Source: Enterovirga sp.
GTDB taxonomy: Bacteria > Pseudomonadota > Alphaproteobacteria > Rhizobiales > Beijerinckiaceae
Assembly (NCBI RefSeq): GCF_028290205.1
Contig: NZ_JAQGKF010000047.1
Location: 1 to 43,771, forward strand
Length of the DNA stretch: 43,771 bases
Reading direction: 5' to 3'
Shown here: positions 27,938-36,100 of the stretch, piece by piece
How positions within the stretch are numbered: the stretch's first letter is position 1
Layout of the letters: each line of letters starts with the position of its first letter
The notes under the pieces: model-generated
The model's database searches: none
What the model was told of the DNA's origin: nothing
The model's input: only the letters and a program-made list of their open reading frames with translations
Made by a program: the position numbers and the translations under genes

Positions 27938-28513
27938 ATGACCGGCGAGCCGCGCCGCCTGGTGGTCGGCATCTCCGGGGCGTCCGGAATCGTCTACGGC
28001 ATCCGGGCGCTTGAGATGCTGCGCGAGATCGGGATCGAGACCCATCTCGTCATGTCCCGCTCCGCCGAGATCACGCTGGCGCATGAGAGCACGCTCAAGG
28101 TCGCCGATGTGCGGGCGCTCGCCGCGCGCTGGTACCCGGCCCAGGACATCGGCGCGGCCATCTCGTCGGGCTCCTTCCGGACGCTCGGGATGGTGGTGGC
28201 GCCGTGCTCGGTGCGGTCGATGTCCGAGATCGCCTCGGGCGTGACCTCGACGTTGCTGACCCGGGCAGCCGATGTCGTCCTGAAGGAGCGACGCCCGCTC
28301 GTCCTGATGCTGCGCGAGACGCCGCTGCATCTCGGGCATCTCAGAACCATGACGGCGCTGGCCGAGATGGGCGCCGTGATCGCCCCGCCGGTGCCGGCCT
28401 TCTATGCGCGCCCAACCACGCTCGAGGCGATGATCGACCATTCCGTCGGCCGGGTGCTGGACCTGTTCGGCCTCGACAGCGGCACCGTACGGCGTTGGAA
28501 GGACGACGCCTGA
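27938..28513 (+). CDS. ubiX: Flavin prenyltransferase UbiX (HmfG-like)
   Basis: A 191-residue flavoprotein that joins dimethylallyl phosphate to FMN to give prFMN, the cofactor of UbiD enzymes. Motifs are VVGISGASGIVYG (about 9-21), MVVAPCSVRSMSEIASGV (the SxxTLAxIAxG-like region near 86) and the C-terminal RETPLHLGHLRTM and PPVPAFYARPTTLEAMIDHSVGRVLDLFG (phosphate and flavin site). Length is normal. It is transcribed away from the TIGR02444-ubiD-tctC genes and probably supplies the cofactor for the UbiD protein. Its end is 7 bp from the stop of the convergent LivF-type gene. Confidence 0.95.
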   Translation: MTGEPRRLVVGISGASGIVYGIRALEMLREIGIETHLVMSRSAEITLAHESTLKVADVRALAARWYPAQDIGAAISSGSFRTLGMVVAPCSVRSMSEIASGVTSTLLTRAADVVLKERRPLVLMLRETPLHLGHLRTMTALAEMGAVIAPPVPAFYARPTTLEAMIDHSVGRVLDLFGLDSGTVRRWKDDA

Positions 28514-28520
28514 CATCGCC

Positions 28521-29228
28521 CTACACTGCAATGGCGCCGAGGAGCTCGGCCCGCCCGGCCTCGTCCCGCGTGTCGCCCGACAGGATCACCCGGCCGCGCT
28601 CGATCGCGTAGTAGCGGTCGGCGACCGCGAGGGCCCCGTGCACGTTCTGCTCGACCAGCAGCACGATGGTGCCGGCGGCCTTGGCCTCCCGGATGATGGC
28701 GAAGATCTGCTCCACGATCATCGGGGCGAGCCCCTCGGTCGGCTCGTCGACCAGGAGCAGCGTGGGCGCCCCGACCATGGCGCGCGCCATGGCCAGCATC
28801 TGCTGCTCGCCGCCCGACAGCGTGGTGCCGAGCTGCCGGCGCCGCTCGGCCAGGCGCGGAAAGCGGGCGAACACGCCGTCCACGGCCACCCGCTCCTCCG
28901 CCCGGCTGCGGCCGCGGCGCTGCAGGAGGCCGAGCTGGATGTTCTCCTCGACCGTGAGGCCGGGGAAGATGCGCCGGTCCTCCGGCACGAAGCCGACGCC
29001 GCGATGCGCGACCCGATCCGGCGACAGCCCGGCCAGCGAAACGCCGTCCAGCGTGATGTCGCCGGAGGTCGGCCGCACCCAGCCGGCCACGGTCTTCAGG
29101 ATGGTGGTCTTGCCGACGCCGTTGCGTCCGAAAATGCCGACCACCTCGCCGGGCCGCGCCTCGATGTCGACGCCCTGGATGATATGGGACAGCCCGTAAT
29201 GGGTGTGCAGGCCGGAAATCGTGAACAT
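28521..29228 (-). CDS. ABC importer ATPase, LivF type
   Basis: A 235-residue ATPase of the branched-chain-amino-acid (HAAT) importer class. Walker A is FGRNGVGKTT (about 33-42), the signature is LSGGEQQML (about 138-146) and Walker B is LLLVDEPTEGLAP (about 156-168). The start MFTISGLHTHYGLSHIIQGV is LivF-like. Last gene of the hmfABCDE-importer run; ATG at 29228 shares one base with the LivG stop. In this setting the transported solute is more likely an aromatic or furan acid than an amino acid. Confidence 0.93.
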   Translation of the reverse strand: MFTISGLHTHYGLSHIIQGVDIEARPGEVVGIFGRNGVGKTTILKTVAGWVRPTSGDITLDGVSLAGLSPDRVAHRGVGFVPEDRRIFPGLTVEENIQLGLLQRRGRSRAEERVAVDGVFARFPRLAERRRQLGTTLSGGEQQMLAMARAMVGAPTLLLVDEPTEGLAPMIVEQIFAIIREAKAAGTIVLLVEQNVHGALAVADRYYAIERGRVILSGDTRDEAGRAELLGAIAV

Positions 29229-29971
29229 CAGGCGTGCCCGAAATAAGCGGCCTGCACGGCCGGGTCGGCCCGCACCGCGGCCGGCGCACCTTCCGCGAGC
29301 TTGCGGCCCTGGTGCATGACAACGACGTGGTCCGAGATTGTCATGACGAGCCCGATGTCGTGCTCGATCAGGAGGACGGAGAGGTCGGCCGCGAGTGAGC
29401 GGATCAGTTCGGCCGTCTCCTCCGTGTCGCCGTGGCTCATGCCCTGCGTCGGCTCGTCGAGCAGCAGCAGCTTCGGCTCGGCCGCGATCGCCATGGCGAC
29501 CTCCAGCCGGCGCTGCTCGCCGTGCGACAGGGCGCCGGCCAGTTCGTCCGCCCGGCCCGTCAGGGCGAAACGGGAGAGGAGCGCGTCCGCCCGGGCCAGC
29601 GCTATGGGGCTGCGGGAGACGGGCAGCAGCCAGCGGCTGCGCGGCTCCAGCACCTCGGAGGCGAGCCGGAGGTTCTCGAACACGGTGAGGTCCGGAAACA
29701 GGCTCGTGATCTGGAAGGAACGCCCGAGCCCGAGCGTCCGCATGCGGTGCGGCGGGGCTCCGGTGCAGTCGCGCCCGTCGAAGGTGACCTTTCCGGCCCG
29801 CGGCGACAGCGCGCCGGAGATCAGATTGAACACGGTCGATTTGCCGGCGCCGTTCGGGCCGATGATCGTCGTGACGGCGTTGCGCTCGGCCCGGAAGCTG
29901 AGATCGTCCACCGCCCGCAGGCCGCCAAAGGCGATCCCGAGGCCGGAGACTTCGAGAATCGGCGGGGTCAT
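29228..29971 (-). CDS. ABC importer ATPase, LivG type
   Basis: A 247-residue ATPase. Walker A is GPNGAGKST (about 38-46), the signature is the LivG variant LSHGEQRRLEVAMA (about 154), Walker B is LLLLDEPTQGMSHGDTEET (about 172). The LivG-specific insertion GLGRSFQITSLFPDLTVFENL follows Walker A. ATG at 29971 overlaps the LivM stop by 4 bp. The large frame going further upstream belongs to another reading frame. Confidence 0.93.
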   Translation of the reverse strand: MTPPILEVSGLGIAFGGLRAVDDLSFRAERNAVTTIIGPNGAGKSTVFNLISGALSPRAGKVTFDGRDCTGAPPHRMRTLGLGRSFQITSLFPDLTVFENLRLASEVLEPRSRWLLPVSRSPIALARADALLSRFALTGRADELAGALSHGEQRRLEVAMAIAAEPKLLLLDEPTQGMSHGDTEETAELIRSLAADLSVLLIEHDIGLVMTISDHVVVMHQGRKLAEGAPAAVRADPAVQAAYFGHA

Positions 29972-31008
29972 CGCGTCCTCCTCCGGACGAGCCAGCTCTC
30001 GAGCCGGGCGCGGATCACGCCGATCAGACCGCGGGGAAAGAAGATCACGACCGCCATGAAGATCAGGCCGATGACAATGAGGTGGTGCGACGTCCAGGAG
30101 CCAATGACGGAGCGCAGCGCGGTCAGGATGACGCTGCCGTAGAGCGCGCCCACCAGCGTGCCGGCTCCGCCCGTGACCACGGTGATCACGGCGTTGCCGG
30201 AGGTCGTGAAGGACATCAGTTCGGGCGACACGAAGCCCCGCAGCATCGGGTAGAGGGCGCCCGACAGCGCCGCCACAATGCCGGCGGCCACATAGGCGCA
30301 CAGCCGCGCCCGCTGTGGCTGGTAGCCCAGGAAGGGCACGCGGCGCTCGTTGGACCGGATGGCGATCAGGATGCGGCCGAACGGCGTATCCAGGAGATAG
30401 CTCAGCGCCAGGTAGAGCAGGACCATGAAGCCGAGCACGAACAGGAAGAAGCCGATCGGGGAATCCGAGGACACGGTGGTGAAGCCGAGCGCGATCTTGA
30501 CGATCGGCACCCCGATCAGTCCGTCGGACGCGCCGAGTTCGCGCGTGTTGTAGACCGCCTTGGCGGCCACCTGGGCCATGCCGAAGGTGATCAGGGCGAA
30601 GTAGACGCCGCGCACGCGGCTGACGATGAGGCCGCCGAGGAAGCTCACCACCGTCGCTCCGAGGAGCACCGCCGCCATCACGCCCGCAAAGGACCAGCCA
30701 GACCGCAGCAGCACGGCGGACATGTAGGCGCCGAGCCCGAAATATAGCGCCTGGCCGAGCGACAGCAGGCCCGTATAGCCGAGCAGGATGTCGACCGAGA
30801 GGGCGAGCCCGGCGAAGATGAGGGCCTCGGTCGCGAGCCGGAGGTAGAACACGTCGCCCGTGCGCCAGGCGACGAGCGCGAAGACGAGGCACCCGGCCAG
30901 CAGAAGCAGGGCCAGCAGGTGCGAGGCCCGCATGGCGAGCCCGATCCGGTCGATCGGGCGGGCGCCGCGCGCCGGGTCGGCCACCGGGCCGGTTGCTGCC
31001 TCAACCAC
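29968..31008 (-). CDS. ABC importer permease, LivM type
   Basis: A 346-residue permease with a hydrophilic N-terminal tail (about 25 residues) and 8-10 membrane segments. LivM motifs are ALSVDILLGYTGLLSLGQALYFGLGAY (from about 68) and SNERRVPFLGYQ (about 218), the loop that contacts the ATPase. The C-terminal IFFPRGLIGVIRARLESW is typical. Start is GTG at 31008 with GGGAGG 7 nt upstream; it overlaps the LivH gene by 8 bp. Confidence 0.92.
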   Translation of the reverse strand: MVEAATGPVADPARGARPIDRIGLAMRASHLLALLLLAGCLVFALVAWRTGDVFYLRLATEALIFAGLALSVDILLGYTGLLSLGQALYFGLGAYMSAVLLRSGWSFAGVMAAVLLGATVVSFLGGLIVSRVRGVYFALITFGMAQVAAKAVYNTRELGASDGLIGVPIVKIALGFTTVSSDSPIGFFLFVLGFMVLLYLALSYLLDTPFGRILIAIRSNERRVPFLGYQPQRARLCAYVAAGIVAALSGALYPMLRGFVSPELMSFTTSGNAVITVVTGGAGTLVGALYGSVILTALRSVIGSWTSHHLIVIGLIFMAVVIFFPRGLIGVIRARLESWLVRRRTR

Positions 31009-31885
31009 GGCCGAGCCTCCCGAACAGGCCCTGCGGCCGGACCACCAACATCACAACGAGGATCCCGAACACGATCGGGTCGGACCAGACCGGCGAGATG
31101 AAGAGGCTCGAGATCGCCTGGATCTGGGTCAGGACGAGGCCCGCCACGACGGCGCCGGCGATCGAGCCCATGCCGCCGACGATGACGACAGTGAAGGCGA
31201 GCAGGATGAAGTCGCGGCCCATGGTCGGGAACACGGAATAGACGGGCGCCAGGAGGACGCCCGCCAGTCCGGCCAGCGCGATGCCGAAGGCAAAGGCACC
31301 GGCGAAGACGAATCCGACCGGCACACCGAGGGAGGCCGCCATGTGGCGGTCAAAGGCCGCCGCCCTGACCATGGCACCGAGCCGGGTGCGGTAGATCACG
31401 AGCGCGACCGCGGCCACGACGGACAGGCCGAACCCGATCAGGAACATGCGGTAATTCGGCAGCATCACGCCGAACACCTCGACCGCGCCCCGGATGGGCG
31501 TCGGCGGGCGCTGCGTGTTGGGGCCGAAGATGACGGCCAGCGTCTCCTCGATCACGAGGCCGAGCCCGAAGGTCAGCAGCAGGGTCGTCGTGTGCCGATC
31601 CGGCGAGTTGAACACACGCTGGATCAGCCCCTTTTCGACCAGGAAGCCGATCGGCAGCATGAGCAGCGGCACCAGCACCAGCAGGAGCCAGAAGTTGAGC
31701 CCCGCCGCCCCGAGCGCCAGGGCCAGGTAGGCGCCCACGGCGTAGAACTCGCCGTGCGACATGTTGATGACGTCGAGCAGGCCGAAGATGATCGTCAGGC
31801 CGAGCGCGACCAGGATCACGGCCACTCCCAGGGAGAGGCCGGTGACCATCTGTGGCGCGAGAACGAATTGCAGGTAGTCGATCAT
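31001..31885 (-). CDS. ABC importer permease, LivH type
   Basis: A 294-residue permease. LivH motifs are VALGLTIIFGLLDVINMSHGEFYAVGAYLA (from about 27) and RAAAFDRHMAASLGVPV (about 180), the ATPase-contact loop, then VVIVGGMGSIAGAVVAGLVLTQIQ and the terminal RPQGLFG. I chose ATG at 31885; a start 10 codons upstream is open, but neither has a strong binding site. It follows the binding-protein gene after a 155-bp gap with two strong stem-loops. Confidence 0.9.
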   Translation of the reverse strand: MIDYLQFVLAPQMVTGLSLGVAVILVALGLTIIFGLLDVINMSHGEFYAVGAYLALALGAAGLNFWLLLVLVPLLMLPIGFLVEKGLIQRVFNSPDRHTTTLLLTFGLGLVIEETLAVIFGPNTQRPPTPIRGAVEVFGVMLPNYRMFLIGFGLSVVAAVALVIYRTRLGAMVRAAAFDRHMAASLGVPVGFVFAGAFAFGIALAGLAGVLLAPVYSVFPTMGRDFILLAFTVVIVGGMGSIAGAVVAGLVLTQIQAISSLFISPVWSDPIVFGILVVMLVVRPQGLFGRLGRG

Positions 31886-31920
31886 GCTCAGGGTCTTGCC
31901 CGCAGGACGGTGCATCGTTC

Positions 31921-32012
31921 GGGGGCGACGCTAGGCGTCGCTCCCCGCGTGAAGCGAAGGCTCGGATCCACGATGTCCGTCAGCCGAGGCGGCTTGGAGG
32001 GCCCGCCTCGGC
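31921..32012 (-). promoter_or_regulatory. Two strong intercistronic stem-loops after the binding-protein gene
   Basis: First, GCCGAGGCGG (31983-31992) pairs perfectly with CCGCCTCGGC (32003-32012), 10 bp with a 10-nt loop. Second, 31921-31931 pairs with 31935-31945, 11 bp including one G-T pair, loop TAG. Both lie in the gap between the binding-protein stop (32041) and the LivH start, without T runs. Such hairpins commonly protect the upstream mRNA or cause partial termination, so that the receptor is made in excess over the permease. Confidence 0.6.
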
Positions 32013-32040
32013 GACAGATGCGCTCGCCCGTGCGCGCCGG

Positions 32041-33216
32041 TCAGAACTTGGTGCAGAGGTCCGGGCCGACGGCCTCGGTCGCGGGCACCTGGCCGACGAT
32101 GTTGAACTTCTGCTTCTCGACCCGGACCACGTACATGGTCTGCAGCGCCTGGTGATCGCCGGCCCGCATGGTCTTGCGGCCCTGGGGCGTGTCCCATTCG
32201 AGGCCGCGCATCGCTTCGCGGACCTTGTCCGTCTCGGTCGATCCCGCCTTTTCGACCGCCGCCTTGTAGAAGAAGACAAGGCCGTAGCTGTCCGCGCCGT
32301 AGAGGTCGGGGTCAGCCTTGTAGGCAGCCTGGAACTTCGACACGAAGGCCTTGTTCTCGGGGGTGTCGATCTGCGGCGAGTAACCGACGCCGGTGGCGAA
32401 ATTGTCCGCCGCCGAGCCGATCGCGCCGATGTTCTGCGAGGTCAGGGTGCCGGACGCGCCCACCACCTGCAGGTTCGACAGCAGCCCGAATTCCTGCATC
32501 TGCGTCAGCAGCCGCACGGTGTCGTTGCCCGCGACCGAGGTGTAGAGCACCTGCGGCCGGGCGGCCCGGATCTGGCCGAAATACTGGCTGTAATCCTTGC
32601 TGTCGAGCGGCGCGAAGACCTCGCCCAGCACCGATCCGCCGCGGGCCTTGATCCCGGCCTGGAAGGCCGCCACCGTCGAGCGGCCCATCTCGTAATCGGG
32701 GCCAAGGAAATACACCTTCGGGTTCGGCTTCTCCTTGGTCAGCCAGGCCGCGAGCGCGGAGGATTGCTGCTCGGCGCGCGCGTTCACCCGGAACACGTTG
32801 GGGGAGCAGCGGTCGCCGGTGATGGAATCGGCGAAGGACACGGTCGTGGCGACCAGCTTGCCGGCCCGCTCGGCGATCTGGCCGACGGCGAGGGTCGAGC
32901 CCGAATTCACGGTGCCGGTCATGAAGTCGACCTTGTCGACCTGAAACAGCTTGTCGGCCTTCTGCACCGCGACGGCCGGGTTCGCCTCCTCGTCCTCGAA
33001 GATCAGCTGCACCTGGCGTCCGGCGATGCCGCCGGCGGCGTTCACGTCCTTGGCGGCGAGTTCGAGCCCCCAGCGGACCTGCTGGCCGATGGGCGCGTAG
33101 GTGCCCGAGAGCGGCGTGTTGACGCCGATCTTGATCGGCCCCTGCTGGGCCAGCGCCAGCGGGGCGAGCGCGACCGAGGCCAGCAGGGCGAGCGTCGTCG
33201 TGGTGATCCGTGTCAT
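32041..33216 (-). CDS. ABC importer substrate-binding protein, LivK type
   Basis: A 391-residue periplasmic receptor (Peripla_BP_6 fold). Signal peptide MTRITTTTLALLASVALAPLALA, cleavage before QQ at about residue 24. The mature start PIKIGVNTPLSGTYAPIGQQV and AAKDVNAAGGIAGRQVQLIFEDE are typical of the LivK/aromatic-acid receptor class. ATG at 33216 with AGGAGG 6 nt upstream. It comes 25 bp after hmfE and before the permeases, so it is in the furoate operon; furoate or another furan acid is the most likely ligand, by inference. Confidence 0.92.
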   Translation of the reverse strand: MTRITTTTLALLASVALAPLALAQQGPIKIGVNTPLSGTYAPIGQQVRWGLELAAKDVNAAGGIAGRQVQLIFEDEEANPAVAVQKADKLFQVDKVDFMTGTVNSGSTLAVGQIAERAGKLVATTVSFADSITGDRCSPNVFRVNARAEQQSSALAAWLTKEKPNPKVYFLGPDYEMGRSTVAAFQAGIKARGGSVLGEVFAPLDSKDYSQYFGQIRAARPQVLYTSVAGNDTVRLLTQMQEFGLLSNLQVVGASGTLTSQNIGAIGSAADNFATGVGYSPQIDTPENKAFVSKFQAAYKADPDLYGADSYGLVFFYKAAVEKAGSTETDKVREAMRGLEWDTPQGRKTMRAGDHQALQTMYVVRVEKQKFNIVGQVPATEAVGPDLCTKF

Positions 33217-33241
33217 GGTTCCCTCCTGTGTTGTTTGTTGT

Positions 33242-34039
33242 TCAGCGGCCGACGAACTTCGGCTTCCGCTTGGCGTGAAAGGCCTCGACGCCTTCCCGGA
33301 AATCGTCCGACTGCCTGAGCCGGCTATAGGCGTGGCCCTCGAGTTCGATCGAGGTGGTGAGGGAGGCGTCCTCGGTGTCGTTGAGGAGCTTCTTGGCCGT
33401 GCGCTGGGCATAGGCCGAGAAGGTGCGCAGCTCGTCCACCAGGCGGTCGGTGGCCAGTTCCAGCTCGCCGTCTGGCACGCATTCCGTGGCAATGCCCCAA
33501 TCCAGCGCCTGAAGCCCGGGGATGCGCTTCGAGCGCATCACGATGTCCTTGGTGCGGGTGATGCCGACGATCTTCTGCAGGCGGGCGGAGCCGCCCGAGC
33601 CCGGGATCTGGCCGAGCCGCTGCTCGGGCAGCGCGTATTGGCAGGTCTCCGACACGATGCGGAAGTCGCAGGCGAGCGAGATCTCGAAGCCGACGCCGAA
33701 GGTGTAGCCGCGGTTCGCCGCGATGACCGGCTTCGTGCAGCGGGCGGGCGCCGCCATGTTCCAGGCGAGCTTGGAGACGTGTTCGGGCGAGGCCTCGAGA
33801 AAGCCCTTGATGTAGCCGCCGGACGAGAAGTGCTCGCCTTCGGCCCGCAGCACGATCACGCGGACGCGGTCGTCCTCGTCCAGCGCCTCGAACGCTTTCC
33901 GGATCTCGTCGCGCTGCGGCATCTCGATGACGTTCATCGGCGGCCGGCACAGCACCACGTCGGCCCGTTCGCGGGCGGGGTCGATGTCGACCCGGAAGCC
34001 GTTCAGGTTGGTGAGACGGGGATCGGTCGTGTCGCTCAT
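33242..34039 (-). CDS. hmfE: Crotonase-fold hydrolase, probable 2-oxoglutaroyl-CoA hydrolase HmfE
   Basis: A 265-residue enoyl-CoA hydratase/isomerase-family protein. The oxyanion-hole motif is HFSSGGYIKGF (about 70-80) and the two family carboxylates are Glu119 (GVGFEISLACDF) and Glu139 (ALPEQRLGQIPGSGG). In the furoate pathway the last enzyme hydrolyses 2-oxoglutaroyl-CoA to 2-oxoglutarate and CoA. Its order after hmfD, and features such as GYIKGFLEASPEHVSKLAWN and AFHAKRKP at the end, agree with HmfE as I remember it. ATG overlaps the hmfD stop by 4 bp. Confidence 0.87.
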   Translation of the reverse strand: MSDTTDPRLTNLNGFRVDIDPARERADVVLCRPPMNVIEMPQRDEIRKAFEALDEDDRVRVIVLRAEGEHFSSGGYIKGFLEASPEHVSKLAWNMAAPARCTKPVIAANRGYTFGVGFEISLACDFRIVSETCQYALPEQRLGQIPGSGGSARLQKIVGITRTKDIVMRSKRIPGLQALDWGIATECVPDGELELATDRLVDELRTFSAYAQRTAKKLLNDTEDASLTTSIELEGHAYSRLRQSDDFREGVEAFHAKRKPKFVGR

Positions 34040-35589
34040 GGGCTCGCCTGCTTGTCGGATCGGGAGGGGGTTTCGGGTGCGTATTCGCCGGCCACGAGCT
34101 TGCGGCGGAGCAGCTTGCCGACCGGGGATTTCGGGATGTCCTGGACGAAGACGATGCGGCGCGGCCGCTTGTAATTGGCCAGCCCGGACTCGCGGCAGAA
34201 CGCGTCGAGCTCGGCCTCGCCGACATCGCCGCGCCGCTTCACGAAGGCGGCGACGACTTTGCCCCAGCGCTCGTCCGGAAGCCCGACCACGGCCACCTCA
34301 GCCACCGCGGGATGCAGCGACAGGCAGCTCTCGATTTCCACCGGCGAGACATTCTCGCCGCCCGTGATGATCATGTCGTCGACCCGACCGGTGACGAACA
34401 GATCGCCCTCCGGATCGATGTAGCCCGTGTCACCCGTGAAGTACCAGCCGTCGCGGAGGGCTTTTGCATCCGCGTCGGGGCGCCGCCAATAGCCCTCGAA
34501 CGCCTCGTCGCCGGCCAGCAAGGCCACGATCTCGCCCTCCTCGCCCGGCGCCGCCCGGTCGTGGGCGCTGGTCGTGCCGAGCTTCGCCACGCCGATGCGC
34601 TGGTTGATGCCGGAGCGGCCGGCCGAGCCCGGCTTGCGGGTCGCGTCCTGGTCGATCGTGAAGGTGTAGATCTCCGACGAGCCGTAATGGTTCACGAAGA
34701 GTTCGGGCCGGAAGGCCGCATCGAGCTGGCGGAGAAGCCCGGTGGTCATGGAGGCGCCTGCGAAGCCGAGCTTGCGGACCGAGGAGATGTCGGCCGCCGC
34801 GAAGCGCTCGTGGTGCACCAGGTCGTGATACAGCGTGGGCACGAGGTAGAGGTTGGTGATCCGCTCGCTCTCGATCAGCTCCAGCGCCCGCGCCACGTCG
34901 AAGCGCGGCAGGCACACGAAAGCCCCTGCGATCAGCGACATGCTGAGAAGCGAGCGCACCCCCATCGTGTGGTAGAGCGGCATCACGCCGAGCGTGCGCT
35001 CGCCGCGCCGGTAGAGGTTCTGCGCCACATGCGCGACAGCCGCCGCCCGCTCCGCCCGGTGCCGGCGCGGCACGCCCTTCGGCTGCGACGTGGTGCCGGA
35101 CGTGTACAGCATCAGCGACCAGGCTTCCGCCCCGACCCGCGGCACGGCCGGCTCGGCGTCCAGCGCCAGCAGGTCGGCGAAGGCGTATTCCCCGGGCAGC
35201 GCATCCTCGAGCGCCACGCGCCGCACGGCTCCGGCCCGGGTCGATTCCCGCACCGACGCGGCCGACACCTCCTCGAAGACCACGGCGGTCGCGTCGCAAT
35301 CATCGAGGCAGAAATCGACCTCGTCCGGCTTGGCGCGCCAGTTCAGCGGGGTCATCACCACGCCGGCGAACTGGCAGGCCCAGTGCAGCGTGGCGGCTTC
35401 CCAGCGGTTCTGCAGCACGGTGACCAGGTGATCACCCGGCCGCAGGCCGAGCGCGTCGAGCCCCGCCACGGCCGCGGAGATCCGCTCGTACCACTGCCGA
35501 TAGGTCAGCCGGACCGGCCCATCGACCAGGGCCAGGCCGTCCGGAGCCCGATCCAGGCTCGCCAGAAAACTCGTCCCGAGATCAAGCAT
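34036..35589 (-). CDS. hmfD: Acyl-CoA synthetase, probable 2-furoyl-CoA synthetase HmfD
   Basis: A 517-residue ANL-superfamily adenylating enzyme. The P-loop is YTSGTTSQPKG at 162-172, followed by MPLYHTMGVRSLLSM, then NHYGSSEIYTF (about 290-300, A5 motif), YFTGDTGYIDPEGDLFVTGRVDDMI (hinge and A8) and the catalytic Lys492 in PKSPVGKLLRRK. It is benzoate/4-chlorobenzoate-CoA-ligase-like in layout. Position between hmfC and hmfE supports 2-furoate as substrate. Starts 8 bp inside the end of hmfC. Confidence 0.88.
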   Translation of the reverse strand: MLDLGTSFLASLDRAPDGLALVDGPVRLTYRQWYERISAAVAGLDALGLRPGDHLVTVLQNRWEAATLHWACQFAGVVMTPLNWRAKPDEVDFCLDDCDATAVVFEEVSAASVRESTRAGAVRRVALEDALPGEYAFADLLALDAEPAVPRVGAEAWSLMLYTSGTTSQPKGVPRRHRAERAAAVAHVAQNLYRRGERTLGVMPLYHTMGVRSLLSMSLIAGAFVCLPRFDVARALELIESERITNLYLVPTLYHDLVHHERFAAADISSVRKLGFAGASMTTGLLRQLDAAFRPELFVNHYGSSEIYTFTIDQDATRKPGSAGRSGINQRIGVAKLGTTSAHDRAAPGEEGEIVALLAGDEAFEGYWRRPDADAKALRDGWYFTGDTGYIDPEGDLFVTGRVDDMIITGGENVSPVEIESCLSLHPAVAEVAVVGLPDERWGKVVAAFVKRRGDVGEAELDAFCRESGLANYKRPRRIVFVQDIPKSPVGKLLRRKLVAGEYAPETPSRSDKQASP

Positions 35590-36100
35590 CGGCTGCGGTC
35601 TCCCCCTCGCCGCGCAGGCGCCGCGCCGCGTCCAGCGCCGCTTTCATGATCGGCGCGTAACCGGTGCAGCGGCAGAGGTGCCCGGACAATTGGTGGCGAA
35701 TGTCGTCCTCGGACGCATCCGGCCGGCGCGACAGAAGCTCGTCGAGCGACATCAGGATGCCGGGCGTGCAGAAGCCGCATTGCAGGCCGTGATGGGCCCG
35801 GAAGCTTTCCTGGAGGACGGAGAGGCGGTCGGGCGCCGGCGCGAGCCCCTCGACGGTGCGGATCTCCGCTCCCTCCACCTGAACCGCGAGGGTCAGGCAG
35901 GCGCGGGCCGGAGCGCCGTCGATCTGCACCGTGCAGGCGCCGCACACGCCGTGCTCGCAGCCGACATGCGTCCCGGTGCGGCCGAGCACGTGCCGCAGGA
36001 AGTCGGTCAGCAGCATGCGGGGCTCGGCCTCGCCCTCGACCGGGCGGCCGTTCAGCGTGAAGCGGACCTCGTGTCGCCTGTCGGCGCCTAGCCGCGGCAT
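35582..36100 (-). CDS. hmfC: Furoyl-CoA dehydrogenase [2Fe-2S] subunit HmfC
   Basis: A 172-residue iron-sulfur subunit of the xanthine dehydrogenase family with two [2Fe-2S] clusters. The first is plant-type (Cys48, Cys53, Cys56, Cys68 in GCEHGVCGACTV and ACLT). The second, in the helical domain, has Cys108 and Cys111 (QCGFCTPG) and Cys143 and Cys145 (LCRCTGY). It passes electrons from the Mo site to FAD. The order large subunit, FAD subunit, Fe-S subunit, ligase, hydrolase equals hmfABCDE. It overlaps hmfB by 13 bp and hmfD by 8 bp. Confidence 0.92.
   Translation of the reverse strand: MPRLGADRRHEVRFTLNGRPVEGEAEPRMLLTDFLRHVLGRTGTHVGCEHGVCGACTVQIDGAPARACLTLAVQVEGAEIRTVEGLAPAPDRLSVLQESFRAHHGLQCGFCTPGILMSLDELLSRRPDASEDDIRHQLSGHLCRCTGYAPIMKAALDAARRLRGEGETAADA

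Noticed and set aside
28521-33216. Plain leucine/isoleucine/valine importer
   Set aside because: Family is right, but location inside the furoate operon makes an amino acid role less likely; kept as importer with inferred substrate.
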